Assembly: GCF_001577835.2 (NCBI RefSeq)
Contig: NC_029532.1
Span: 3,658,001 to 3,722,000 of the forward strand
Source of the DNA: Coturnix japonica
Lineage: Eukaryota > Chordata > Aves > Galliformes > Phasianidae
DNA length: 64,000 nt
Direction of reading: 5' to 3'
In this document: in pieces, positions 12,301-25,900 of the stretch
How the letters are laid out: each line of letters begins with the position of its first letter
Numbering within the stretch: position 1 is the stretch's first letter
Position numbers and translations under genes: made by a program
The notes under the pieces: generated by a model
Told to the model about the DNA's origin: nothing
Database searches by the model: none
What the model saw: the letters and a program-made list of their open reading frames with translations, nothing else

Positions 12301-15300
12301 TACACCTTTGCAACAGCCAGGTTACACAGGGGTGAAGGAGATTTCCTTCTCATGGCTTCCTCTTGGCAGCCCCAGGGTGCCCAGGCCCCACCAGGGAAGG
12401 CAGAGCATGCTCACACCCCTGCACAGAGGCCAGGGGACCTGCATCACCACTGTGTCCCCAGCACACACAGCCTGACCCCCTGTCTGTAAGCCAGGCTGCC
12501 TTTTCACCACCCCAACCTTCTCAGCCCAAGGGCAGGGTAGGAACACGCCAACAGAAAGCAGGCAACCAAACTGTTACAGCAGGGAGAATGGAAACACCTG
12601 GGCTTTCAGGAGAACATCCACACGTCCAGAAGAGCCCAAACCCATCAGCCTTTCCTCAGCACTCCCCAGATCTCTCATCATCACAGCTGTTCTCCCATCC
12701 TGCTCCCACCAGACACGTAGCACTCTGGACTACAAACACATTACAGCAGCCTGTGCCAGGGAGGGCAGCTCATTGCCTGCCCTGCTTTCTTGAAGCGCTC
12801 GCATTGCTCAGCCCACCACAGCCACTTTTGCAACACCACTGACTCATGGTGTTTGTGTCAGGCTGTAACCACTGCCCCAAGGACACGAGACCTCCTAGCT
12901 TGCTACAGGAGCACACATGCAGCTCGCTTACCGCAGCATCTCCCAGCTCTCACTATGAGCCAGCTGGGCATTCATCCAGCTTTAGGCACGTTGCATTGCT
13001 CCCCAGATTTGGGAGAGAACAACACAGCTCATCAAACACACCCAGCATCAGATACCCCCCTTGCAGCCGTGCACCACAATGCTAGGAAACTTTCCCACTC
13101 CTTTGCTGGACCCACTTCCCCACAGTACCCTGGATTCACCCCATCCAATCCCATGTTATCCCTGTACCTTGCCATTGGGATGCCCTTCTCTCTTCCCAGA
13201 ACCAGGCTCCTTGCAGGTAGGGCTGGCTCTGCTTTTTGTAGGCACTGACCCCTTCTGCCCTGCTCCTGGCTCCAGCTGAGCTCATTATGGGTTCAACTCG
13301 TTGCCGTGGTAATGAAAGGTATTGATGCCTGTGGGGAGGAGTCACAACCCCCTACCTTTGCCCAGGCACTCAGTTCAGAGTCTGATGCTTCTGTCTTCCC
13401 CAGCGTGTCCCTGCCGCACCACAGGGACATCATCCGCAACTGTGCTGTCAGCGTGGACCAGATCCAGGACCTGCACTCCCCAATGTCACCCATCTCAGAG
13501 AACCCCACCTCACCTGCATACAGCACAGGTAGGCATCACACGGCTCAGGCTGAGCTCAGCACAGACAAGGGCCTGGGGAAGGGGTCAGAGCTGGCTGTAA
13601 AGACAAGCCCCTGGGCATGGAGCATTGCCCTGCATACGTGGTGCATCCTTGGTGTGTGCACACCTCCAGGCGCTAACAAATCCTCTCCTGCTCCTTGCAG
13701 TGACACGGCTAAAGCCTCACACCGGCCAAGCAGCTGGGATCACCCCGGCCTCCCCGGTCATCAGAAGGTCCAGCGAGCCCCAGCTGTGCCCGGGTAGCAG
13801 CAACAAACCTCTGCCAGACCCTGCCCACAGCACCCATTCAACACCATGCCACGGCTACGCCCGCGCCTCCCCCTCTCCCTCTGTGAACAGCTACAGTGAC
13901 CCCGACACGGGGCACTACTGCCAGCTGCACCCCACCTCACCCATCAGCAGAGAGCGGCCGGCTCACGACACCAAGCAGCTGCCAGCAAAGAGCTACGTGG
14001 AAAGGCTAAAGGTGGAGGAAGGGCAGAGAGGGACAGTGGAGAACGGCTCTGGGGAAGCGGAGGCAGGGCAGAGGCTGAAAGGAGAGCGGGACTTTGTGGG
14101 CTTTGTGCCCCCCACCGTGGAGACGTGCTCCTCCTTCAACCCGGCAGCATTCCAGTCCCTGCTCATCCCCCTGGAGAACAAACCCCTGGAGATGGCTGTG
14201 CTCAAGAAGGTTAAAGAGCTGCTGGCGGATGTGGATGCCAAGACACTCGCCAAACACATCACCAAAGTGGACTGCCTGGTACGGCGGGGCCAGGAGGGAG
14301 GGATGGGCACGGCTGCCCTCCGTTTGCTCCAGGTTAACAGGGAAACAGTGCCCACGAGCTCTGGAATCCCTGAGCCTCAGAGCGTCCCTGCTCTCAGCTC
14401 TGCTGCCCTGCACCAGCCGGCAGAGGCTGGGCTGGGGCAAAGGATTGCTGGAGTCTGCTCAGGTCTAATCACCTTTCACCTTTCTTGCCAGGTTGCTCGA
14501 ATATTGGGCGTAACTGCAGAGATGCAGCGGCTCATGGGGGTGAGCTCAGGCATGGAGCTGCTTACCCTGCCCCATGGCCATCAGCTCCGGCTCGACCTGC
14601 TGGAACGGTACGGCACATCCCAGCTCAGCACAGGGGGACATCACACCTCCTGTGGTCCCGCTGAACCCCCACGCTGGGGGCAGTGGCAGGAGCACCCCCA
14701 GCTCTTTGCCCCCACGCTGAGCCCCGCTCTGCCTCTCGCCCTGCAACAGGTTCCACACCATGTCCATCATGATCGCCGTGGACATTCTGGGCTGCACGGG
14801 CAGCACAGAGGAGCGGGCAGCACTGCTCCACAAAACCATCCAGCTGGCGGCCGAGCTGAAGAGCACCATGGGCAACATGTTCAGTTTTGCAGCTGTGATG
14901 AATGCCCTGGAAATGGCGCAGGTATGGGGATGCTGCCTTCATCCTCGTGGCCTGGGCTCAGCCCCTTTCCTAAACACCCCCTCCCCTCATTGCTCACCTA
15001 TTGGGGTGGGAGGAGGGGGACCATGCAAAGGCATCCACTGGGGAGTAAGCAGTGAAGGGAAGGAGCCGTCCCCTGTGTGGAGCAGACAGCCCAGTGCTGC
15101 CGGGATGTGATTGTTTGTCGGCGGTTGGGCTTTTTGTTTTGTGCTGGGCTCTGTTCCTGAGAGGAAATGAATCTGCCCTCCGGTACAATACAAATCAGTC
15201 TCAAGGCCGTGGCAGCAGCGTCTCCGGGCCACACTGCTCCCTTTGGAAGATGAAAGGAGATTAAAATTCAATTTTAAATAGAGCCCAGCTGGGAAGCTTT

Positions 15301-16816
15301 GCTTCCTGCCTTCACAAGAGGCAGCGGAACGGCTGCACCCTCCCTGCGTCTCATCTTCAAGGCCTCTGTGGGGTGGGGAGGCTGCTGTCCTGGGGCATGG
15401 CAGGAGAAAAAGCACTGAGCCCAGCCTGGTTCTGGGGCCATGCAGTCTTGGCCATGAGTGCCAGCAGCACAAGCTGTGGCCGTGGGGCTCAGAAGCAGCA
15501 CTTCCCCTCTGCTTGCAGATCGCGCGGCTGGAGCAGACCTGGATGGTGCTGCGGCAGCGGCACACAGAGGGTGCCATCCTCTATGAGAAGAAGCTGAAAC
15601 CATTCCTGAAGAGCCTGAATGAAGGGAAAGGTGAGAAGGGCAGCTCCCATCTCCTACCTGGCTGCTCCTTCCTGGTTCAGCCAAGCACATCCTTGCTGGG
15701 GGGGGGGGCACATGTTGGAGAGCTGCATCCCTCTCCCAGCAGGGCCAGACACTTCCCGTGTGCCTCAATGCAGCCCTGTAGTGCCTACTTGGCCTCGGCT
15801 GCCCCTTCCTTCCCAGGGAAGCATTTCATAACTAAATAAAACCAGCAGCTGGGCACAAACATGGCTCAGCCGAGCCAAATCCTTGTGCTTGCATGGCAGT
15901 GCGTGCCAAGCCAAGGGGACAGCGGCCGGTTGTGGTCAGGGAGGATGAAAAGCTGCATCTCCCTCACACGCAGCACCCTGGGATCTGCTCACCCACTGCT
16001 CACTGCAGCCCTGGGACACACAGAGACTCCCAGAGCAGGAACAGCACTGCTTCTCTCCTGGGCACAAGCAGAAAGGCCCAGATGGTGCTGGATGAGGCGA
16101 TGGCCTCAAGCAGAGCCTGCTGCAGAGCCACAGCCATGTCTGTGCTGCAGCTGAGCCAGAGCTCTGCCCCAGGGGTGTGATGGCAGCCCAGCTCCATAGG
16201 AGAGTGTTGTGTGGGTTCAAGGCACAGGGAGAGAGATGTGGAGGATGCAGTGATACTGAGCCCTGTACCCACCAGCGCCAGGGTCACGAGTGGTGCTCAC
16301 TGAGCCTCTCTCCGCAGAAGGGCCGCCGCTGACCAACACCACCTTCCCCCACATCCTGCCCCTGGTGACTCTCCTGGAGCGGGACGATGCGCTGGTGGAC
16401 AGCCCCGAGCCCTGGGAGGCCACGGATAATGGTGTGGAGGTGGTCATGGCCCACCTGGAAGCTGCACGGATGGTGGCCCACCACGGTGGTCTGTACCACA
16501 CCAACGCCGAGGTGAAGCTGCAGGGTAAGCAAGATGGGGATGGGGGCGGCCCTTTTCCCTTTGCAGTGCTGGATGGAGCATCCCACAGGTGCAGGGTCCC
16601 CATCCCGTCTCCATGGCACCGACTCTCTCTCTCCATGCAGGTTTCCAGGGCAGAGCAGAGCTGCTGGAGATCTTCAGCACCGAGTTCCAGCTGCGGCTGC
16701 TGTGGGGCAGCCGTGGGGCTGAGAGCAGCCAGGCCGAGCGCTACGAGAAGTTCGACAAGGTCCTTACAGCTCTGTCCCACAAACTGGAGCCGGCAGTGCG
16801 CTTCAGCGAGCTGTAA
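1..16816 (+). CDS. SH2D3C: SH2D3C (SHEP1/CHAT/NSP3) SH2 and Cas-binding adaptor, 5' part cut by window
   Basis: Cytoplasmic adaptor of the NSP family: an SH2 domain binds phosphotyrosine receptors and a C-terminal Cdc25-like fold binds Cas proteins (BCAR1, NEDD9). Coding exons seen: 1-320 (open at the edge), 1214-1257 (alternative first), 3985-4024, 6061-6141 (alternative first), 11129-11257, 11390-11838, 13404-13528, 13701-14278, 14492-14607, 14750-14921, 15519-15630, 16318-16524, 16641-16816 with TAA at 16814. All have GT/AG borders and matching phases. The CHAT-type form is 715 aa, against 703 in human as I recall. The SH2 domain starts at WYHGRIPRE (about residue 63) and has the phosphotyrosine Arg in FLIRDS (about residue 86). 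A Ser/Pro-rich linker follows, including SSEPQLCPGS, and then the GEF-like domain with LRLDLLERFHTMSIM and KKLKPFLKSLNEGK. Near identity to remembered human SH2D3C makes the call secure. Confidence 0.97.
1000..1257 (+). promoter_or_regulatory. SH2D3C: Alternative promoter and first exon of the CHAT-type SH2D3C isoform
   Basis: A CpG-rich stretch precedes ATG 1214. The 14-codon start MTAVGRRFPTLGQG ends at 1257 before a GTAAGG donor. Human isoform 2 (CHAT) begins MTAVGRRCPALG as I recall, so this short N-terminus is conserved and in frame with the shared exon at 3985. Splicing gives MTAVGRRFPTLGQGS and then HHDGLESGSEYVK. CHAT is the form best known from haematopoietic and lymphoid cells. The transcription start is not pinned down. 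The CpG-rich limits are approximate. Confidence 0.88.
2470..2688 (+). mobile_element. CR1 LINE 3' fragment
   Basis: The conceptual peptide includes HWNRLPKEAVDAPSLQAFKA, the C-terminal signature of CR1 ORF2, and the copy ends with the CR1-type tail TTCTGTGATTCTATG. It is truncated at the 5' end, as most avian CR1 copies are, and lies on the sense strand in the SH2D3C intron between 1257 and 3985. The left limit is approximate. Confidence 0.88.
3985..4024 (+). CDS. SH2D3C: SH2D3C small exon shared by the long and CHAT isoforms
   Basis: A 40-nt exon between a pyrimidine-rich CTAG acceptor and a GTAAGA donor. One base completes a Ser codon, then HHDGLESGSEYVK follows. It matches the human segment ending SDYVK just before FSKEKYI. 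It is upstream of, and therefore skipped by, transcripts starting at the third first exon at 6061. It ends in phase 0, so it joins directly to the exon at 11129. Confidence 0.9.
5600..6141 (+). promoter_or_regulatory. SH2D3C: CpG island promoter and third first exon of SH2D3C
   Basis: A dense CpG, GC-box-like island runs from about 5,600 into the exon. The ATG at 6061 opens 27 codons starting MTERCSLWSALSAAACCFYR and ending at 6141 in phase 0 before GTGAGC. This agrees almost residue for residue with the N-terminus of a third human SH2D3C isoform. It splices in frame to FSKEKYI at 11129 and gives a 714-aa product. The Cys-rich, hydrophobic start contrasts with the other two N-termini and might affect membrane association, which is inference only. 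Island limits are approximate. Confidence 0.9.
6142..11128. other. SH2D3C intron, 5 kb, no gene seen
   Basis: Intron between the third first exon and the first SH2 exon. Open frames here are short, overlap on both strands and lack recognisable protein similarity. A short CA-rich stretch lies near 7,400. I see no RNA gene or clear mobile element. Confidence 0.6.
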
Positions 16817-17164
16817 CCCCAACAACAGAACACCTCCTCATAGGGGACACAGTGTCAATGTGGGGACAAGGAAAAGGAACAACAGCCACTTCCCATTGCC
16901 ACTCAGCTCCTTGGCACTGCCAGAACAGGGGATGGGCACAGCGTCCATTGCCCAGCCCTGCTGGTCCATGGCTGCACGGTGCCCCTCTCCTCCCTTTCCC
17001 ACCTCCCTCTCACCCCCGGCTGCTGGTTACCTGCTTGTAAATACGTTGTCACGCTCACTTCTGGATGTACAGATTCTTGGGTATTTCCTGGTGTAAATAC
17101 TTAGGCTCGTTCATTTTGTCCTGTAAATACCTGTACATAGCTCACGGCCTCGGTTCTTACATAC

Positions 17165-17170
17165 AATAAA
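17165..17170 (+). terminator. SH2D3C: SH2D3C polyadenylation signal AATAAA
   Basis: Canonical hexamer 349 bp after the SH2D3C stop and just before a T-rich stretch. It is the only good signal before the TOR2A start codon 215 bp further on. Confidence 0.85.
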
Positions 17171-17224
17171 CTTTTACGTTCTCCCTTTGGAGGGTCTCCT
17201 CCACCCCGGTATCTCCTGGTTTGC

Positions 17225-17280
17225 TGTTAATTAGACTAGATGATCTTTAGGTCTTTTCCACCCTTGCTAATTCTGATTTT
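17225..17280 (+). mobile_element. CR1 3' tail relic between SH2D3C and TOR2A
   Basis: The stretch has the CR1 3' landmark GACTAGATGATCTTTAGG followed by a degraded tail. Only about 55 bp remain. It lies in the 215 bp gap between the SH2D3C polyadenylation signal and the TOR2A start codon. Confidence 0.7.
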
Positions 17281-17289
17281 AATTGTGGG

Positions 17290-17384
17290 ATCACAGCGTG
17301 GGGCGGTGCTATGCTGCTCACACCACGCCCCCTCTTGCACACTGTAGTTGCTGTAGTGCGGGCGGTGCCGGAGCCGCGGCCGCC
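17290..17384 (+). promoter_or_regulatory. TOR2A: TOR2A proximal promoter and 5' UTR
   Basis: A GC-rich stretch directly before the TOR2A ATG, with GGGCGG and GCCGGAG elements and no TATA box. The space to the SH2D3C polyadenylation signal is so short that promoter and upstream 3' flank almost overlap. Limits are approximate. Confidence 0.55.
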
Positions 17385-20129
<2,745 letters not shown>

Positions 20130-20650
20130 CCTTGCTCAGATCCATAGGGGACATATACAGGGCTGTAAAGCTGCAGACTGGAATGAGCACCAGGAGCTCT
20201 GTGTTACCATGCAGTAGCACAAATGCTCTCCTGTTGGATTTATCTTTGCCAGCCCTAAGGGTGCTATTGCGGGATGTAACTGTGGGAGCAAGTGCAAGTG
20301 GTTTGATTTAAAGCACTTTGTGGTTTATTCGGTGTCCAGGTGAAGGTGGAGATGCTCAGCCTGGTGCACCACTCAAGTCCTATCTGTGATGGAGAGACTG
20401 CAGCATCAGGGAGGTTTCTTACCCTGTCAGCAGCACCGACCTGCAGCTCTCTCCTCTTCTGCCATCCAATGCATGAAGATTCTGAGCCAAAAGAAGAATG
20501 ATTTTGTTAAAACACATTATTTTAGCATTTTCAGAGCCATGTTTTTAAGCATGGTGGTACCTCAGTTAGTTGGTACAATGTGATCATGCTGGTGCTGACT
20601 GCTGCATTGCTGGCTGCTGAACACCCTCAACATTATACATTCGATATTAC

Positions 20651-20859
20651 ATTAAAGTTTTCCTTTCAGGGATGTTTTAGAGCCAATTTCTTTGCAGTTT
20701 CACTGTGAACAGATGCTGGCCTTCCTCCTCCAGCTTCTTGGACAGCCATTGGAGGAACAGCCTCAAATGCAGCCTGGGAGCTGGTCCACGTACAGACCAT
20801 CCTGCCTGCAGCAATGGTGGTATTTCTAATGATTTTAAATAAATCTTGTATGAAATAAA
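20651..20859 (+). terminator. TOR2A: TOR2A polyadenylation signals
   Basis: ATTAAA at 20651 and AATAAA at 20838 and 20854 lie 0.5-0.7 kb after the stop codon, suggesting alternative 3' ends. The last is only about 30 bp before the orphan promoter-like block. Confidence 0.65.
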
Positions 20860-20884
20860 TGCTTGTCGTTCTTTATCCCCCCCC

Positions 20885-21120
20885 CCAACCAAGATGGCGG
20901 CGTTGCCCGGAAACAAGATGGTGATGTTGCCGGAAGTAAGAGAGCTGAGACGCCATCAACAAAGATGGCGGCGGGGCGGTGCCTTGTTGGCTGAGGTCCT
21001 TGCAGATACATAGTTCGGCGTTGTTCCGTGTCGGGGTCACTTAGAGGCTAACGGGGGGATTTGTCCTTCTCCTCGGGGGGACACAGCGGGGTCTGGCCTG
21101 TTTGTGCCCTGCAGCGTGCT
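20885..21120 (+). promoter_or_regulatory. Orphan promoter-like block with YY1 and ETS motifs
   Basis: The block has AAGATGGCGGC at 20891, AAGATGGTGATG at 20915, CCGGAAGT at 20930 and AAGATGGCGGCGG at 20962, all on the + strand. YY1 motifs in this orientation, with a nearby ETS site, mark transcription starts of many TATA-less housekeeping genes. It lies directly after the TOR2A polyadenylation signals and far (about 6 kb) from the CERCAM start, so neither annotated gene needs it. I found no conserved open frame downstream. Confidence 0.5.
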
Positions 21121-22912
21121 TGGACCCCCGTGGAAGGTGACAGTGCCGCCCCATCTCAGCGCCGTGCTGGCAGTCCCAGCTCTCACTGACCCCTATAGCA
21201 CACGTTGCCCCGCTCCAGGCTCTCCCCTTTTCCTCCTCCCTGACGCTGTTTGGCAGCTCAGCGAACATGGAAACAATCAGCGTGGCCGCCAGCCCTGGCA
21301 GGAGCACACGGTCCTGGCAGGAGCACACAGCCCTGGCGCAGCCCAGCACAGCCTCTTCCAGACCCGTGTTCCTTGGAGCCGGGCCCTCTATGGCCAGGGA
21401 AGCACCTTCCCCTCACCCTTCAGCTGCCTGCAGGGGACCAGCGCCTCCTGCCCCATCACCTCAGTCCCTCCCTGAGGTCCCTGCTGGTGGCTGCAGCCTC
21501 ACTCAGAACATCTGCCCCCTTCCCCACTGTGCAAACATCCCCTTCCCCTCATTACCTGTTGGTTCCCCGCATCATGGATGTGCAGTAAGGGTTTCCCAGC
21601 TCAACATGGCACAGAAAGGCTGCTTGGAATTTCCTACCTCACCAGCAGATCAGTCTGCTCCCACGGAGCTGGAGCAACCAGTGGGGAGGTTTCAGGCCGT
21701 CATAGTTTCTGAGTTAGGTTGTTGTCTGCCAAAACATTAAGAGATTTAAGAGCTCCTGGCCGGCTTTGTTACAGCTCTCCTGCCAGAGCTGCTAGGGAAT
21801 GCCTTCTGCCCTCCAGCACCACTCCAGCATCCCAAAAGCTGAGCGTTCTGTGCATGTGTCCTGTCTGTGCTACAAGCTGCAAGCACAGCAGCTCCATGCC
21901 CGCAGCCCTACAGGCACCCTGGGACCTCACAGGGCCCCATATAGTGCAGTGCCACTGCCATCCCCTTCCTCTGCTCCAGCCTGCACCCAAACTTCTCAAT
22001 TCCCAATCTCCTCACCCTGCAAGGTCTGCATTCAGGGTACCCACAGCCAAGGAAGCAATACAGGGGAGAGCATCAGCTCTGCGGACTTGGCAAGAAGCTC
22101 AGCTCCCCCCCAGCCCACCCGGATTAGGAACCATTGCAGTGTTTTCAAGGAACTTGCTTCTCTCCCCCAGTTTCCAACCAAGCATTGCCCTGCAGTGCTC
22201 AGTTGCTCCAGGAACTTGAAGTTTTAGCTCAAAACAAACAATCCCTGGCTCTTGTAAAGCAAACACCCTTCTCCAAATCTGGCCACTAATGTGACACACG
22301 CCAGAGCCCAGCAGGACTCAGCTGCACATCCCAGTGCTCAAATTAGCAAAAGGTTTTCAGTCCAAAGGCCAAAACCTCTGCTGAGAACAGCAGAACAAAT
22401 GAGAGAAGGCATCGGTATTATCTGAGGGCAACTCTGCCCAGCACAGCCTGCAGCCAGGGACGTCGGCTCCAACACAGTTGGCTTTAATCCTCCTGGGCTT
22501 CAGCCCAGATATGGAACAGGCAGGGATGGCAGGAGGCCACATGTGAACCTTCAGGGCCTTCCTTCCCCCTCCTCCTGCACAGCGAATCCATGTGATGTCC
22601 AAAAAACAGTTTGCACTACTCAGGAGAGTACAGAGCCGGAGCACCGGGGTCTGGCAGCCCCTCTGTCTGTCTGGGCACCATCTTGCCAAGAGCCCCAGGA
22701 ACAAATCCCACTTTGGAGAACCCCAGGGATGGGGGGGAGAACCCGATCAACAATTCCCCCCTGGGTCACAACGCCTGGTCCCTATGGAGGAAAGCAGTGA
22801 ACATCCCTGCTAGCAGTCCAGACAAGAGCAAGCCCTCTGCTCACTGATGCCTTCCATGGGTGGGTGAGGAGGGTCCGGCTGCTCCCAGGGTGGGGGTCCA
22901 TGTCCAGCACCC
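21120..22912. other. TOR2A-CERCAM intergenic interval
   Basis: No coding region I can support. Open frames up to about 160 codons are proline- and serine-rich with no family resemblance. On the - strand an ATTAAA at 22483-22488, about 425 bp past the CERCAM stop, is a plausible CERCAM polyadenylation signal, but it is not confirmed. Confidence 0.5.
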
Positions 22913-25900
22913 TCAGAGCTCATCGTGGGATGCAGAGCGGAGGTACCCCCCTCCATCCCGGGGGTCCCTCAGGGTCTTCTGTGAGCCCACCCAGCCTGTC
23001 TGCTTGGAGTCATCGTCCCAGATGGTGGAGGTCTCTGTGTCACTCAGCCAGTTGCTGTCCCCGGCGTAGTGTGTGGGATACACCAGGAGTGGGTGAGCTG
23101 AAAACACCTGCAGGTCCCGTGGGGCAAAGTGCCGCTTGTAGTCCTCACTGGGGAGAGCGGGAGGAGAGGGACACATTAGGAACGATAGAGAACACAGCAA
23201 TGGAGTGGGTGCACGGGGGGTGGCACTGCTTTGGGAGTAACATTAGCACCAGGGATGCTGTGTGCTCAGAGTGCTTCCCCCCACCCTTCCGACCCTTCAT
23301 TTTGCCATCCCACTCTCCCCTTTTCCCATGTCCTCTCCCCCAGTGCTTGTGCACCCCCACCTGGATCCCCACCCCATGAGGTGCCCCCTATGAGCCCTCT
23401 GCACAGACCAGCCCCACACCCCAGCTCCATCCCCGCCGCCCCGTGCTGGCAGGGGGCCACTTTCCAGCAGCCGGCAGCCAAGCAGGGGAATGAGCTCATG
23501 CTGCAGATGTTTTCCTCCAGCCGGGGTGGAGGGGAGAGACGGGGTGGGATGGTGGCAATGGAGAAGAACCACATGTTCCCACAGCAGCGCAGCTCTGCTC
23601 CTTACTTGGGGTGCTTGTCGTACATGATGGGCAGGAACTCATCCACCGGCAGCATTTTGGAGAGGGGCTCAGCAGCCAGCAGCTTCTGTGCGCCACGGAG
23701 GGAGATGGCGTATGCCAGCGTCCAGTAGGAATACCCGGCTACCACCAGGTTCCTGACACCCTCCACAGGAGCTTCATCCTCTGCATTCACCTGCTTCCTC
23801 CCCAGGTAGCTGCAGGGTGAGCAATCAGAGCCGGTCCAGCGCCCACCCCGTGCCCCCCACCCCCAGTACCTACACGAGGTCCCAGTCGTGCCGTGCCCCC
23901 TCCAGTTCTTCCATCAGCCGCTGCAGCCGTGCTGGGAAGGACACCTCAAAGCGCACATCATCCTCAAAAACCAGCACCCGCTGCAGCCCCTGGGACACGA
24001 TCTGTGGGGAGGGCACAGAGCTGCTGACCCACACTGGCACTGCACTGGGCTATACTGGGTTATACTATGCCATCCTGGGGACACCCACCCTGAAGGAGAG
24101 ACCCTCTCCCCAGGTTATCCAGAGAGAACCGATGCTGTACAGAGCGTCCCCACCCCGTGCTGGTGCCCCTCAGCCCCATACCTCCTTCCAGATGTTGTAG
24201 TGGCTCAGGAAGCATCCGACCTCCCCCTTGGTGAGCGTGCGGCCAGAGAAGGGGTCATAGTACCCTGGCAGCAGGTCCACCCCCAGCACCTTGATGTCAC
24301 TGCTGTTGAGGGTGCTGCAAGGTGAAGGGGTGGGTCAGCACGGTGTCCCCAGCGCCCGGCTCCCTCCCAGGGTGACACTACGTGGTCACCTCCCATCCAC
24401 CGCGTCCACCACTCGTGCAGCAATCTCCAGCTCCTGCAGGGACTCCAACATCCGCCGGCGCCGGTCCGGCCGCCGCACCAGATTGATGAGGAAGATCTGG
24501 GGAGGAAGAGGAGAGTCCCACCAGGGCACGGGATGGGGGGGGGACATCAGTGTGGGACAGGGGACGTGGGGTTGGCTGAGCACCAGGGCAGGAGGTGCGA
24601 AGGGGAGGCAGGGTGGGCACTTACTTCATCAAAGCCCATTTTGGTGAGTGGTTTGGGTGGGACCGAGATGTGCCTGGAGCGCTGCATGGGGGGACCATCC
24701 ACTGCAGAGAGATGGAACATCCCTTCCATGGAGCCCGCAGCCCTCTGTCACTAACAGGAACAGAACAGGGACCCCCTGGAGCTCACCCATGGCCTCCAGC
24801 GTGAGATGCACAAAGTTGATGCGTTCATCCTCCAGTGTCTGGTGGGCCTTCACAGGGACATTGATGTAACCAAAGCGCTGCTGGTTGCACACATAGACCT
24901 CAGCACCTGCAGGAGAGGGGGGTGAGCACCACACAGGCTGAGCCCAGCCCTGCCCAGACCCCCGACCCTCACCAGCCTCCTGGCAGGAGTAGGCAAAGAC
25001 AATGATGTCGTCGAAAGCCCAGGTGTAGTTGGGGTGGGGGGGGTAGAAGGCCAGCTGTGCCGTGTCCTCCTTCCTCAGGTCAATCAGGAACGTGGCATAT
25101 ACCATGGGCACGGCAAAGCAGCCCCGGCGCTGCCGGTTCTTGGTGGGGAAATAGTCGGCAGTGCGGCGATAGAAGCCCTGTGACACAGTGTGACAGTGAC
25201 AGTGACCAGGACACAGCGCTGGGCAGCCCCCCAGGGGTTCTGTGCTGTACCTGGGGCGTTATCCCACACCAGAAGTTGGAGTAGAAGGTCTGTGAGTCCA
25301 ACATCGGGGCCACCACTGACTTGTTCTGCGCCATGAGGAAGGTGAGGGTCTGGTTGTTGGTCAGGATGCTGTCCGTGTCCACAAACTGTGGGGACAGAGC
25401 TGGTGCTGGAGGCACGGGGACACCCACAGCTACACCCCATGTTTCGTGGCACCCGCATGCTGCCTCGTCCCTACCAGGATGTAATCTGCCCGCAGCTCCC
25501 GGGCGTAGCTCAGAGCCTCCTGCTTCAGCCTCATCAGGTTCTCATAGCGTTTGTCACTCCAGTGCTTGGGGCCGAGCTCGTCGGGGTAAGAACTGTGCAG
25601 TGGGAGGAAGGCAGAGGGTTAACGGCACCAGCTGGGAACGCACAAACTCAGTGCACACACTGCATGCCGTCCGCCTGAGTCAGCGCTGAGCTGAGCTGGC
25701 AGCAGCATGCAAGCAAACCAGCGTGTGCGTGCAGTGAAGAAGTGCAAGGAGGGGGGGTGTAATACGGGGTTGCCCCCCCCAGCCCCACCTGGGCTCCTCT
25801 TCTGCCTTCCATGCCACTGAGTGGTAATTGCTGCCCACTGCCTGCAGCCACTCCTGCAGCATCGCTGTCGTGTTGTCTGAGTTGTGGTCTGTTGCACACC

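Noticed and set aside
17283-17384. Upstream in-frame ATG that would add 34 residues to TOR2A
   Set aside because: It overlaps the CR1 relic border, has poor start context and would bury the signal peptide. The ATG at 17385 has strong context and fits human length.
21267-21740. 157-codon frame downstream of the orphan promoter
   Set aside because: It has low-complexity Ser/Pro/Ala composition, no homologue recalled and competing frames. Not enough to call a gene.
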